From Pseudobacter ginsenosidimutans (GTDB lineage Bacteria > Bacteroidota > Bacteroidia > Chitinophagales > Chitinophagaceae): a DNA stretch of 64,000 nt. This document shows, piece after piece, positions 10,123 to 19,400 of the stretch (position 1 is its first letter; each line of letters begins with the position of its first letter). The position numbers and the translations under genes are program-made. The notes under the pieces are model-generated. The model saw only the letters and a program-made list of their open reading frames with translations, was not told the DNA's origin and did no database searches. Where the stretch lies: assembly GCF_007970185.1 (NCBI RefSeq), contig NZ_CP042431.1:1-64000 (forward strand). Reading direction: 5' to 3'.

Positions 10123-11775
10123 TTATTTCAATCCAAGCACTTTCACGCCTTGTTCAAAAGTGATGTCTACAGGAATTCCTTTTTGCTGAAGTTTGTTCAG
10201 GTCTGCCTGCAGATCAGGGCGCACCACTGCTTTTTCTTTCATCAATGTTTCCACTGCGGGTTTATCGCCATTTCCCTGCAGGGTGAGGATCAGATTGCTG
10301 AGGCCATTCATCGCATCGCGGAACTTAGCCATGTCCACTTTGTAATGTCCATCCTGTGTTTTTACAAAAGCACCTTTTTCTTCAAAATAATTGAAGGCAA
10401 GCATATTGGCTTTACCATGCGCCTCCCCTGCTCCGAAACGAACAGAGCGAAGGATACCTGCCATGAAAGTAGTGTAATAATTTTCGATCGGACCAGGCAG
10501 TTCGCCCATCTCCACCAGTTTGGTAACCATGTACAGTCCGAGAATATCGGCCTTTGCTTCTTCCAGCCAGGAACCTTGTTCCTGCAATGCAGAACGTACA
10601 GTTCCTTTTCCGTCAACAGTATTCTTGATACCAAGTCCGTGTGCTACTTCATGGAACATTACATTGGAGAAGAAGGCATCAAACTGTACCTGGCCGAGCT
10701 GTGATGGATCGATCAGGTCTTTTGCGATGGGCAACAGGATCTGGTCGAACTTGGCTTTCATGGCATTTTTGAGTTGTGAGCGGCGCGTGCCTTTTGTTTT
10801 CTGCAGTTCTTCGCTGTTAGGCAGATTCACCGCGATGGTCTTACCACCGGAGTTGCAATGACCGGCATAATAGATAACATCGTATGCGTTTAACTGTGAG
10901 GAGGTACCAGGTACTTCTTTTTTGTATTTTTCGTCCACTGGCAACCCTTTCTGCAAAGCAGGCAACATCGATACATATTTTTCCAGCTTTTTGCTCCACA
11001 CTTTGTCCTTCACGAGAATATACGCTTCATAAGCATTCCGGGAATTGTACAACTGGTCTTCATAATTCTCGATGGGCCCGATGATCACATCCAGTCCATT
11101 ATCTTTCATATCCATCCATGCAATATCACTGGGCTTGAAATTATCGGTGATCAGCGCTTCGGAACGCAGCTCCAGGTATTTTTTGAGACCGGGCTCTTCC
11201 GCCAGTGCAGCAGCCTGTTTCAGCAGTTCTGATGCGCGTTTCAAAGGCTCCTGGTAAAATTGATGGTAGGGAATGGCGATGAGCTTTCCGGCACTGTCGC
11301 GGCGGATCACGGAATATTCTCCGTGTTTATCTTTTACATCTGATTTTTCCAGTTCTTCCTTGGTCATATCTGCCGGATAAAAGCCAGCGCCATGCGATTT
11401 TGCACCATAGCCGGCGATAAATGGCGTATCGCTATTGAGCTTATCCCAGGGACCATAATTGATGCGTGCAAATTCACGACTGGCAGAATCTGTAATCGAA
11501 TTCAGAAGACTGTCTTTATTACCATAGGATTGTTGCCAGTACAATTCATCCATGATATCCGCCGCTTCGATCAGCAAAGGGATCATTTGTTTTTCTTTTT
11601 CGGAAAGTGCGCTGAGATCAGCGGTGAGCTTAACCGGGGCATAACCCGCGAGGCGCTGTGCTGCGTACTGCTGGAGCGGATCTTTCACTGTTTTCTTTTC
11701 CTGTTCACCATTGTTGTTGCAAGCTGCTATCGGCAGCAGTGAACCGAACAAAATTGATTTCAGAATGGACTGCAT
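10123..11775 (-). CDS. Dipeptidyl-peptidase III-like (family M49) lipoprotein
   Basis: About 550 residues. The start at 11775 (MQSILKSILFGSLLPIAACN) gives a lipoprotein signal with lipobox IAAC; an upstream in-frame ATG at 11826 would bury the signal and is less likely. The zinc site is HEVAH at residues 375-379, with the second motif EEAKAD at 405-410, matching the E-E-x-K/R-A-D/E signature of M49. The motif is the five-residue HExxH form and not the usual six-residue HExxGH of animal and yeast DPP III; such pentapeptide variants are known in some bacteria. It probably trims peptides in the periplasm or at the inner face of the outer membrane. It is monocistronic with its own terminator. Confidence 0.8.
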   Translation of the reverse strand: MQSILKSILFGSLLPIAACNNNGEQEKKTVKDPLQQYAAQRLAGYAPVKLTADLSALSEKEKQMIPLLIEAADIMDELYWQQSYGNKDSLLNSITDSASREFARINYGPWDKLNSDTPFIAGYGAKSHGAGFYPADMTKEELEKSDVKDKHGEYSVIRRDSAGKLIAIPYHQFYQEPLKRASELLKQAAALAEEPGLKKYLELRSEALITDNFKPSDIAWMDMKDNGLDVIIGPIENYEDQLYNSRNAYEAYILVKDKVWSKKLEKYVSMLPALQKGLPVDEKYKKEVPGTSSQLNAYDVIYYAGHCNSGGKTIAVNLPNSEELQKTKGTRRSQLKNAMKAKFDQILLPIAKDLIDPSQLGQVQFDAFFSNVMFHEVAHGLGIKNTVDGKGTVRSALQEQGSWLEEAKADILGLYMVTKLVEMGELPGPIENYYTTFMAGILRSVRFGAGEAHGKANMLAFNYFEEKGAFVKTQDGHYKVDMAKFRDAMNGLSNLILTLQGNGDKPAVETLMKEKAVVRPDLQADLNKLQQKGIPVDITFEQGVKVLGLK

Positions 11776-12034
11776 ATCGTTGATGGTTTTTTCGGTGAGA
11801 AAGGGCAAATGTAAAGAATTCATCATTCTTTATTGTACCTGTGGAATATTACTTATCTTTAAAAGACTATTACGATTTATCCCGCAGTTTGTATCCTACC
11901 GTTCCCTCCCATTTCAATTAAGTCCTTCTATAATCCGGCACACATCATTTGGCTATTCCATAGCTAACCAATCGTCTTATGATCTTTTCTGTACCTGACA
12001 GGACATTTCCATTTTTTCACCATTAACCTTCAGT

Positions 12035-12895
12035 ATGAAAAAGATTACGATCGTATGCCTGCTGGCAACAGCCAGCTTTGTTGCAGCTTGTCACAAAATC
12101 GATCTGCCTCACAAAAAGCGTTGCCAGATCAGCAGCATTGAAGACATCTATCATCCAAGCCCCATCACTACTACCGATCGCGTCACGCGTTATGCCTACA
12201 ACAAACAAAGATTGCTGGATTCACTAACAGTACAGCCAATCACCGGGACCCAGCCACCACAAAACGTCAGGATCACTTATAACAATCAGGGCAAACCGAT
12301 TGGATTGACAGGTCCCGCGGGCACTTACAAACTCATCTACCAGAATGGACGAGTTTCGAAAGCAGAGCAATTGGGAACCGATGGCCTGTACCAGACGCTT
12401 TACACTTTTATATATGATACGCAGGGACGTATCACAGAACGTCAGGCAGCTACCAGTGCGCTGCGATTTGAATATGAGGGTACATCAAAAAATTTCAAGC
12501 GCAGATTGGATCTTCAGATCACTCGTCCGGGAGGTCCGCTGGAATTATTCATGGCCTATGAATACAATTACGACGATAAAGTAAATCCAATGCTCACATG
12601 GCCTAATATATCACTGCTACCTTTTTACTTTGATATCGTTGCGGGAACCGGCCGCCAGTTTGAACCTATTCCAGACAACAACTGGACACGCCAGAACGTA
12701 ACATCGAGTTTCAGGGGAGCACAACTTCAATTCAGGGAATATCTGTATACCTATCAATATGATGATGTATACCCGGTCAAATATGAATTGCTGCTGTTAA
12801 CCAGTAATCCATTTATTCCCAGAGTTGATACTACAAGAGGTACAACCCGTTTCTTCTACAACTGCGAAGGGAAGAATGGGCATTCAAAATATTGA
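12035..12895 (+). CDS. Hypothetical lipoprotein with YD-like repeats (DUF4595-like)
   Basis: 286 residues. A lipoprotein signal ends at Cys19 (LLATASFVAAC). The body has short repeating beta segments of the type 'YNNQGKPIGLTGPAGTYKL' and 'FIYDTQGRITERQ', as in YD-repeat lipoproteins common in Bacteroidota. No catalytic motif is seen. It probably sits on the outer membrane. The 259-base gap upstream is shared with the divergent M49 peptidase gene and holds no structure I can name. A strong hairpin follows the stop. Confidence 0.65.
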   Translation: MKKITIVCLLATASFVAACHKIDLPHKKRCQISSIEDIYHPSPITTTDRVTRYAYNKQRLLDSLTVQPITGTQPPQNVRITYNNQGKPIGLTGPAGTYKLIYQNGRVSKAEQLGTDGLYQTLYTFIYDTQGRITERQAATSALRFEYEGTSKNFKRRLDLQITRPGGPLELFMAYEYNYDDKVNPMLTWPNISLLPFYFDIVAGTGRQFEPIPDNNWTRQNVTSSFRGAQLQFREYLYTYQYDDVYPVKYELLLLTSNPFIPRVDTTRGTTRFFYNCEGKNGHSKY

Positions 12896-12923
12896 CGCAT
12901 TTGCAATTGAATAACCCAAATAA

Positions 12924-12957
12924 AAACGCCTTCAAATCTAATGACTTGAAGGCGTTT
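12924..12957. terminator. Bidirectional intrinsic terminator
   Basis: Perfect 12-bp stem AAACGCCTTCAA / TTGAAGGCGTTT with a 10-base loop. It serves the plus-strand lipoprotein gene and also lies directly after the 3' end of the minus-strand tRNA-Asp. Confidence 0.85.
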
Positions 12958-12965
12958 GATTTCTG

Positions 12966-13039
12966 CGGACTGGACGGGACTCGAACCCGCGACCTCCGCC
13001 GTGACAGGGCGGCATTCTAACCAACTGAACTACCAATCC
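12966..13039 (-). tRNA. tRNA-Asp (anticodon GTC)
   Basis: 74 bases, no encoded CCA. The acceptor stem GGATTGG / CCAGTCC, discriminator G, D loop AGTTGGTTAGAA, anticodon loop CTGTCAC (GTC) and T arm GGTTCGAGTCCC are all intact. The discriminator G and GUC anticodon fit tRNA-Asp, a queuosine-34 tRNA. An identical copy lies at 53667-53740. A long false protein frame runs through it. Confidence 0.97.
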
Positions 13040-13051
13040 ATTTGCGGAGCG

Positions 13052-13059
13052 CAAAGATA
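13052..13059 (-). promoter_or_regulatory. Bacteroidetes -7 element of tRNA-Asp
   Basis: Read on the minus strand this is TATCTTTG, an exact match to TAnnTTTG, ending 12 bases before the tRNA 5' end. No good TTTG -33 box is present. Confidence 0.55.
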
Positions 13060-13116
13060 AGGGGATCGATTTCAATTTCCATTTTTTTTTGAGAAAAAAA
13101 CTATCATTGCATTCTG

Positions 13117-14019
13117 ATGAATCTGACAAAGTCATTCCATAAAACCAGGATCGCTCCTACGCCCAGTGGTTTTCTCCACCTGGGCAATGCATTCTCATTC
13201 ATTCTCACCACAGTCCTGGCCAGAAAAACTGGTGCGTCCATTTTGTTACGCATCGATGATATGGACCAGGCACGCGCCCAGGATGAGTACATCCGGGACA
13301 TTTTCGATCTGCTGGAATTCCTTGAACTGCCCTGGGACGAAGGCCCGCGAAACCTTAAAGAATTCAGAGAAAAATTCTCGCAGGTACACCGGTTGTCCAT
13401 CTACCAGGAAATGCTGCAGCAACTTGTATCGCAGGGAAAGATCTTCGCCTGTAATTGCTCACGTTCACAACTGCAGCAGTCCGCGCCTGACGGCAACTAT
13501 CCCGGCACCTGCATAGCTGCCGGTTATGCGCTGAACAGTCCTGATATGAACTGGCGATTGCACACAAACGGCAATGCCAGCTTCCCTCTCCATTGCCTGG
13601 AGACCAATACCATCACCGCCACCCTGCCACCCAACATGAACCATTTCGTTGTCAGGAAAAAAGATGGTATGCCCGCTTATCAGCTTGCATCAGTGGCAGA
13701 CGATATTCATTTTGGGATAGACCTGATCGTGAGAGGGCTCGATCTCCGTCCTTCGAGTATAGCTCAGCGTTATCTTTCCAATCAACTGCCCCCAAATATT
13801 TTCCAGGAAGCCATCTTCTTCCACCATGATCTTCTCAATGATGAAAAAGGAGAAAAACTTTCCAAATCGGCTGGTTCCACTTCAATACAGTACCTCAGGA
13901 AAAATGGAAAAAAGAAAGAAGATATTTACCGCCTACTGGCAAAACTGACCGGGCTGCCGGAAAAGGAAATCCACAACTGGCAAACCTTTGGTGAAGCATT
14001 CTTTGCTAATGAGGGCTGA
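13117..14019 (+). CDS. gluQ: Glutamyl-Q tRNA(Asp) synthetase-like protein
   Basis: 300 residues, the length of GluQ-RS and much shorter than full GluRS, lacking the anticodon-binding domain. The class I HIGH motif is PSGFLHLGN (16-24) and the KMSKS motif is GEKLSKS near residue 250. The zinc ligands C112, C114, Y128 and C132 match the CxC...Yx3C pattern of the family. GluQ-RS attaches glutamate to queuosine at the wobble base of tRNA-Asp(GUC). Fittingly, a tRNA-Asp(GUC) gene lies 77 bases away on the opposite strand. Its last 14 bases overlap the converging sugar-transporter gene. The alternative, a degraded GluRS, is unlikely since all motifs are intact. Confidence 0.85.
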   Translation: MNLTKSFHKTRIAPTPSGFLHLGNAFSFILTTVLARKTGASILLRIDDMDQARAQDEYIRDIFDLLEFLELPWDEGPRNLKEFREKFSQVHRLSIYQEMLQQLVSQGKIFACNCSRSQLQQSAPDGNYPGTCIAAGYALNSPDMNWRLHTNGNASFPLHCLETNTITATLPPNMNHFVVRKKDGMPAYQLASVADDIHFGIDLIVRGLDLRPSSIAQRYLSNQLPPNIFQEAIFFHHDLLNDEKGEKLSKSAGSTSIQYLRKNGKKKEDIYRLLAKLTGLPEKEIHNWQTFGEAFFANEG

Positions 14020-15337
14020 TCACACCTTCCAGCTCTTCCAGTGTTTTGCCCTTCGTTTCCCTGATCTTAAACCACACAAAGAAGAAACCGATCACGCAGA
14101 TGCCAGCGTAAATATAAAATGTACTATCCTTGAGATTATTGAAAAGAATGGGAAAAGTGAACACCAGGATAAAATAAGCCAACCACAAACTGATCACTGC
14201 AATGGATGTGGCTGCTCCGCGTACTTTATTGGGGAATATCTCAGCGATCAATACCCAGGTAACAGGGGCTAACGTCATGGCGTAAGTGCCGATTGCCATC
14301 AGCAGGAACCAGGACACATTGGCCGATCCTGCCGCCAGCAGGCTCACCACAATCCCATACAACACTGCCAGGCCACCGGCGCCGATCAGCATCAGGGGTT
14401 TTCTGCCGAGCTTGTCTACCAGCAACATTGCCAGCAAGGTGAATACAAGATTGATAGCTCCGATAAACACGGTCTGCAGCAACTGATCATCCTGCGATGC
14501 ACCAATACTATCAAAGATCCGCGGGGCATAATTGAACACTACATTGATGCCGCACAACTGCTGGAACACAGCCAATCCGATACCCACCAGAACGGCAGGC
14601 AAGATAGCACGCTGCAACAGCGCCCTGTAATTGAGCTTGTGATTTCCTGTAAGCGATTGACTGATCTGCGCAACAGTATTCGCAGCAAAATCAGCTCCGC
14701 CGATCCTGGCCAGGATAGAACTAGCTTTCTGTGTATGGCCTGCACTGATCAACCATCGCGGGCTCTCGGGCAACTGCAATGCGCCCAATAAGAACAATGC
14801 AGACGGAATGGCGCCCAGTCCGAACATCCAGCGCCAGGCATCTGCTCCCTGGTTGCGTAAGGTGTAATTCACCAGGTTCGTGATCAGGATACCGATCACG
14901 ATGGTGAGCTGGTTGATCGCCACCATCCGTCCACGTAAATGCGCAGGGGAAATTTCAGAAATATACATGGGCGATAACATCGAAGCCATACCTACACTCA
15001 CACCTGCTATCGCCCTGGAAAAAATGAAAAAATTCCTGTCGCCGGACAAAGCCATGGCAATGGAAGAAACCATAAAAATGGACGCAGCGATCATCAATCC
15101 CTTCTTTCTTCCATATTTATCGGATACCGCTGCAGCAATCAAACAACCTGCAATGGCCCCTATCGCGAGGCTGCCGGTAGCAAAGCCTTCCCAGTATTCA
15201 TTCAGCTCGAACTGTTTTTGAAGAAAGGGCAATGCGCCTGAAATAACGGCAAAATCAAAACCGAACAAATAACCGCCCAGCGCGGAGATGAATGAAATGC
15301 CCAGTATATACCTGCTATTGAAAGATTGTTGTTGCAT
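14006..15337 (-). CDS. Sugar porter family MFS transporter (sugar:H+ symporter)
   Basis: 443 residues with about 12 hydrophobic segments. Sugar-porter signatures are present: DKYGRKKG between helices 2 and 3, PESPRWL before the central loop, DKLGRKPLM in the second half and ETKGKTLEEL at the C-terminus. It is an inner-membrane importer close to the XylE/GalP/AraE group. It is the last gene of the PUL operon, 12 bases after galM, so galactose or another monosaccharide released in the periplasm is the likely cargo. Its 3' end overlaps gluQ by 14 bases. Confidence 0.9.
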   Translation of the reverse strand: MQQQSFNSRYILGISFISALGGYLFGFDFAVISGALPFLQKQFELNEYWEGFATGSLAIGAIAGCLIAAAVSDKYGRKKGLMIAASIFMVSSIAMALSGDRNFFIFSRAIAGVSVGMASMLSPMYISEISPAHLRGRMVAINQLTIVIGILITNLVNYTLRNQGADAWRWMFGLGAIPSALFLLGALQLPESPRWLISAGHTQKASSILARIGGADFAANTVAQISQSLTGNHKLNYRALLQRAILPAVLVGIGLAVFQQLCGINVVFNYAPRIFDSIGASQDDQLLQTVFIGAINLVFTLLAMLLVDKLGRKPLMLIGAGGLAVLYGIVVSLLAAGSANVSWFLLMAIGTYAMTLAPVTWVLIAEIFPNKVRGAATSIAVISLWLAYFILVFTFPILFNNLKDSTFYIYAGICVIGFFFVWFKIRETKGKTLEELEGVISPH

Positions 15338-15349
15338 GATGTCAGCTAT

Positions 15350-16447
15350 TTATTCTGCTATGATCCCAAATTCAAAAATCGTGGTGGTCCTGTACTGTTC
15401 CCCCGGATGTAAAATGGTGGAAGGAAAATGTGGATGATGCACGCTGTCCGGGAACGACTGCGTTTCCAAAGCCACGCCGCCATGTTGCCGATAAGCTACT
15501 CCCTGTTGCCCAATGATACTTCCGTTCCAGAAATTGGCTGTGTACAATTGCATGCCGGGTTTGGTAGTATACACCGTTACCGTACGTCCGCTTGATGCTT
15601 CACTCAGTACTGCCGCTTTCTCCAGATCATTTCCTTCTGATTTGTCCAGTACAAAATTATGATCGTAACCCATGTCTGCAGGAAACTGGTCTACACCTTT
15701 ACTCAGTTTCCCGGGTTTTCTGAAATCCAGGGCTGTACCAGTCACGGACAATATCTGACCAGTTGGTGTATCATTTTCGCTTTTTTCAGTATATGCGGAA
15801 GCGTTCACTTCCAGCAAATGGTCCAGTATCGAAGGCTGTTCAAATCCGGTCAGATTGAAATAACTGTGGTTGGTGAGATTTACAGGAGTACTCTTGTCAG
15901 TAGTAGCGGAATAATGAATATGCAATCGTCCTGCATCATCCAATTGATATTCCACTGACACCGACATATTTCCCGGATAACCTTCCTCCCCATCCGCACT
16001 GTTGTAAGAAAACACCACACTACACTGTTGTTCGTTTTCTTTAACCGATGTGACTGTCCAGAATTTATGACTGAACCCCTGAACACCACCATGCAGGTGA
16101 TTACTGCCATTGTTCACTGATACCTGGTACTCTTTTCCATTTATTGAAAAATGACCAGCAGCAATCCGGTTGGCGTATCGCCCTACCACCACACCATAGT
16201 AATCCGGGTTGTGCAAATAGTTCTTCAGGTCTGCATACCCCGCCACAATATTTTTCAATCCATCATTTTTTCCGGGAGTATAAATGGCCGTGATCGCAGA
16301 CCCAATATTAGTCAATTCCACTATGATATTCCTGTTCCGCAATCTTACCCTGAGTATTCTTTCATCACCATTATAGGGCAGAACGGTTACCGATGCCTTC
16401 TCTCCGGTTTCCTGTGCTGTTGCATATTTCATTTGGATATTGTTCAT
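15350..16447 (-). CDS. galM: Aldose 1-epimerase (galactose mutarotase)
   Basis: 365 residues. Active-site signatures are visible: NGSNHLHGGVQGF, the catalytic His in NLTNHSYFNLTG and the catalytic Glu in ALETQSFPDSVHHPHFPST. It interconverts alpha and beta anomers of galactose or related aldoses. No signal peptide is seen, suggesting the cytosol. It starts 6 bases after the DUF5107-TPR stop and ends 12 bases before the MFS start, so it is firmly inside the operon. Its presence is the main hint that the operon handles a galactose-type sugar. Confidence 0.9.
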   Translation of the reverse strand: MNNIQMKYATAQETGEKASVTVLPYNGDERILRVRLRNRNIIVELTNIGSAITAIYTPGKNDGLKNIVAGYADLKNYLHNPDYYGVVVGRYANRIAAGHFSINGKEYQVSVNNGSNHLHGGVQGFSHKFWTVTSVKENEQQCSVVFSYNSADGEEGYPGNMSVSVEYQLDDAGRLHIHYSATTDKSTPVNLTNHSYFNLTGFEQPSILDHLLEVNASAYTEKSENDTPTGQILSVTGTALDFRKPGKLSKGVDQFPADMGYDHNFVLDKSEGNDLEKAAVLSEASSGRTVTVYTTKPGMQLYTANFWNGSIIGQQGVAYRQHGGVALETQSFPDSVHHPHFPSTILHPGEQYRTTTIFEFGIIAE

Positions 16448-16453
16448 AGGTAC

Positions 16454-19400
16454 TCAAATCGTTACTCCAGTCATGAAAAAAGGGATCATCTTCAAATGTG
16501 TTCTGGCGCCCTGGTGGTTCAGGTCAAGTTCCAGCACTTCATTCAACAGTTTCCTGGCCTTGCTTTCATTTCCGAGGCCCAGGTGGCCCAATGCCACGAG
16601 GTACAGGCAGTGGATCCTGTTGCGCAGATCAAGGTCGATATCAAATACCAGCATATCTGGTAAAGACACGGCGAAATAATCGATTCGGATCTCATCATCT
16701 TTGTGCAACTCACCAAACTCAATGAAGCGCCGGAAGATCGCATCTGCCTTCTCTGGTTCCCCAAGTTTTCTCCAGGCCAATGCCTGGTAAACGATCTTAT
16801 CGGGTTGCGGATCGTTGTAATAGATGGCCTGCACGGGCTCACTGATCCCTTCTGTGGCTTTCATAAAACAAACCGTTGCTTTTTCCTGTTGTTGTAAATG
16901 CTCGTATGCACATCCCAGCAAATAATGAATATCGTTCTCCTGAGTTCCATACAGTTTTCCTTCGCCCAGGTTCTCAGGATATTTGTTCAGCGATTCCAGT
17001 AAAGCAATGGCATGCTCATGATCATTATTCAACAAGGCTTCCTTGGCCAGTTGGAGATAACAGAGTAAGAACTGACTCACCACTTTTCCTTCACCGCCTT
17101 CCCAGGGATGAAACTTCCTGGAAGCCAGCAACTGCTTTGCTTTTTCAAACTCGCCGGAATTGTTGTGTAAAGAAACCAGCTCAAGAAAAAGATCATCGCG
17201 CTGCTGCACCAGTCCCATATACTTATTCAGTAACGCAAGCCTCTCTGCAAAAGGCTTTCCGAGAATCTTGTACAACTGGTCCAGTTCCATGAACACCCTT
17301 GCATCGGTAGTATCCAGTTCAAAGGCAAGCTCCATGAACTCCAGCGCCTTTGTCTTGTTTTTTACTTTATTGTAATAGGCCAGCGAGAGATTCCGGTACA
17401 CGGTAGGGAATTTTCCATTCGCCTGTTGAGATTGCTCCCAGCAACGGACAGCCTCAGCATATTGCCTTTTATCGTACCAGAAATTACCCAGCGCATAAGA
17501 TGCTACGGCATCGTTCGGATTGTACCGAAGCGCAGTACGGAGGATCAATACCTCCTCCACTTTGTTCGGGAAACAACCATCCGCTTTTTGCTGACCGGCT
17601 TTCAGGAAATAGGAACCCGCATCCTCGGCCTGGCCTGCATTGTGTGCATACCAACCCAGGTAGTAAAGCGGCATAGGTTCTGCCACTTCGCTGGAAGAAA
17701 TATAAGCAGACAAAACTTTCATTGCTTCTGCGTACCATCCTGCATGCGCGTATTCCAGAGAAAGCTCCAGATAATTGTTCCGGTCCTTACGCATCAGCTT
17801 GTCAAATTGCTGGCGTGCAGCAGATGTTTCTTCCACTTTTCCCATTTCCCTGTACAGCAGATACAATTCGAAAAACGCACCGGTATTAAAAGGATCGATA
17901 GCGATGGATTGCGTTGCCAGTTCTATTGCAGCCGATGATTTGCCCAGTTTGCGCAGCAAGGCAATATTAAGATGACGGGCAGACAAACTATGATAGTTCC
18001 TGATCAGTGATTTTTCCACATGCTGCAAAGCCAGATCCAGTCGCTCCTGTCTGGCAGCGATCCTTGCCAATGAAAGGAAACCGCTATGCTGCCAGGCGTC
18101 ATTCCAGGTGGCTTTGTAAAAACACTCATATGCTTCAGGCAACCTGTTCTGTAACAGTAATGCCCATCCGAGATTATAATATGGCTCACCGTCGTAAGGG
18201 TTGGGATTGCGGGTAGTGAGTGTATCGATGGCCTTACGCAAATATTTTTCTGATTCCGCAAACTGCCCGCGACGCATCAGCAGCAGCCCCATGGCATTAT
18301 TGCAACGGACATCACCAGGACTGCGGCGCAGCGCTTCCTGGTAGTAATCGACGGGATTGAAAGTGGCGTGACGGTATTGTTCCAGGTGCAGGCCATTGAG
18401 AAAAAGTTCTTCCACCTGTTCAATTTCTGCCGGTAGTTTTGCGGCTGTGGCAGCAGCGGGTACCGGCTTTTCCTGCGCAGGTTCCGGATTCCAGCTCACC
18501 AGTTCATGGCCGTTGGCATCCGATACAATGATCTGCAGATCGGTCAATGCCAATGGTTGAGCATCCTGGTAATTTCCAATGAACACTTCCTCAGGCGACA
18601 GGTCCGCATAACTTCTTTTGACCTCTGCGCCTTTATGATACAACACAACACTGGCATTTTTGTAAACGGCAGTAGTGTATACTTTCAAATGAACTGTATT
18701 GTTTTCCACTTCCATGTTCACCATTGCTTCTTTGGTGGCATTCTTCACGGCGCCGATCAAAGCATAGGGCATGAAATATTGTTCGAAGCTTTTTACTTCA
18801 TTGGGTTGTATCCAGCTGAAGTCCGGTTGATTGTCTGTAAACACGCCGGTCATCAGCTCAATATAAGGTCCATCCTCATCAGTCAGGTTCCTGTCCCATG
18901 CATAACCGAAATCCCCATTTCCCCAGGTCCATTGTTTCTTGCCCGGGCTCAGGTGATGGTCCGCCACGTGCAGCATACCTGCCTGTGTATCGTGCTCGTA
19001 GCATCCCATGAAATCGTAACCCGAACGGATAGCCATATACGAAGTAGGAACGGGGATGGTATCGTAACGGGAGATATCCGTTCCCGGTGCATAATTCACT
19101 TTGTAGTAGGTACCGGTAGCAATGGGGAAATCAGACACGTCCCTTTTTCCATGATCGAAAACGGCATAGACGTCAGGTGGAAAAATGGACTGATAATGTT
19201 CATTCACTTTCACAGCAGGATTGGCCCACCAGAGAAAGGTTTGCGCAAAAGCGGAGCGATTGAACAATCTCCCCTTTATTTCCAGATATGCTTTTCCGGG
19301 ATACAAAGTAAAACCAGCCATGCCCTTGGTCCGGAACATCAGCTCAGTTTCGTTCACCCAAACAGTTTTACTGCCGTCCGCATGTTCTTCGATAGTATGA

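Noticed and set aside
9907-10704. 265-residue plus-strand frame
   Set aside because: Beyond ~10062 it runs antisense through the M49 peptidase gene, whose motifs are intact on the minus strand. Only its first ~50 codons may belong to a real remnant.
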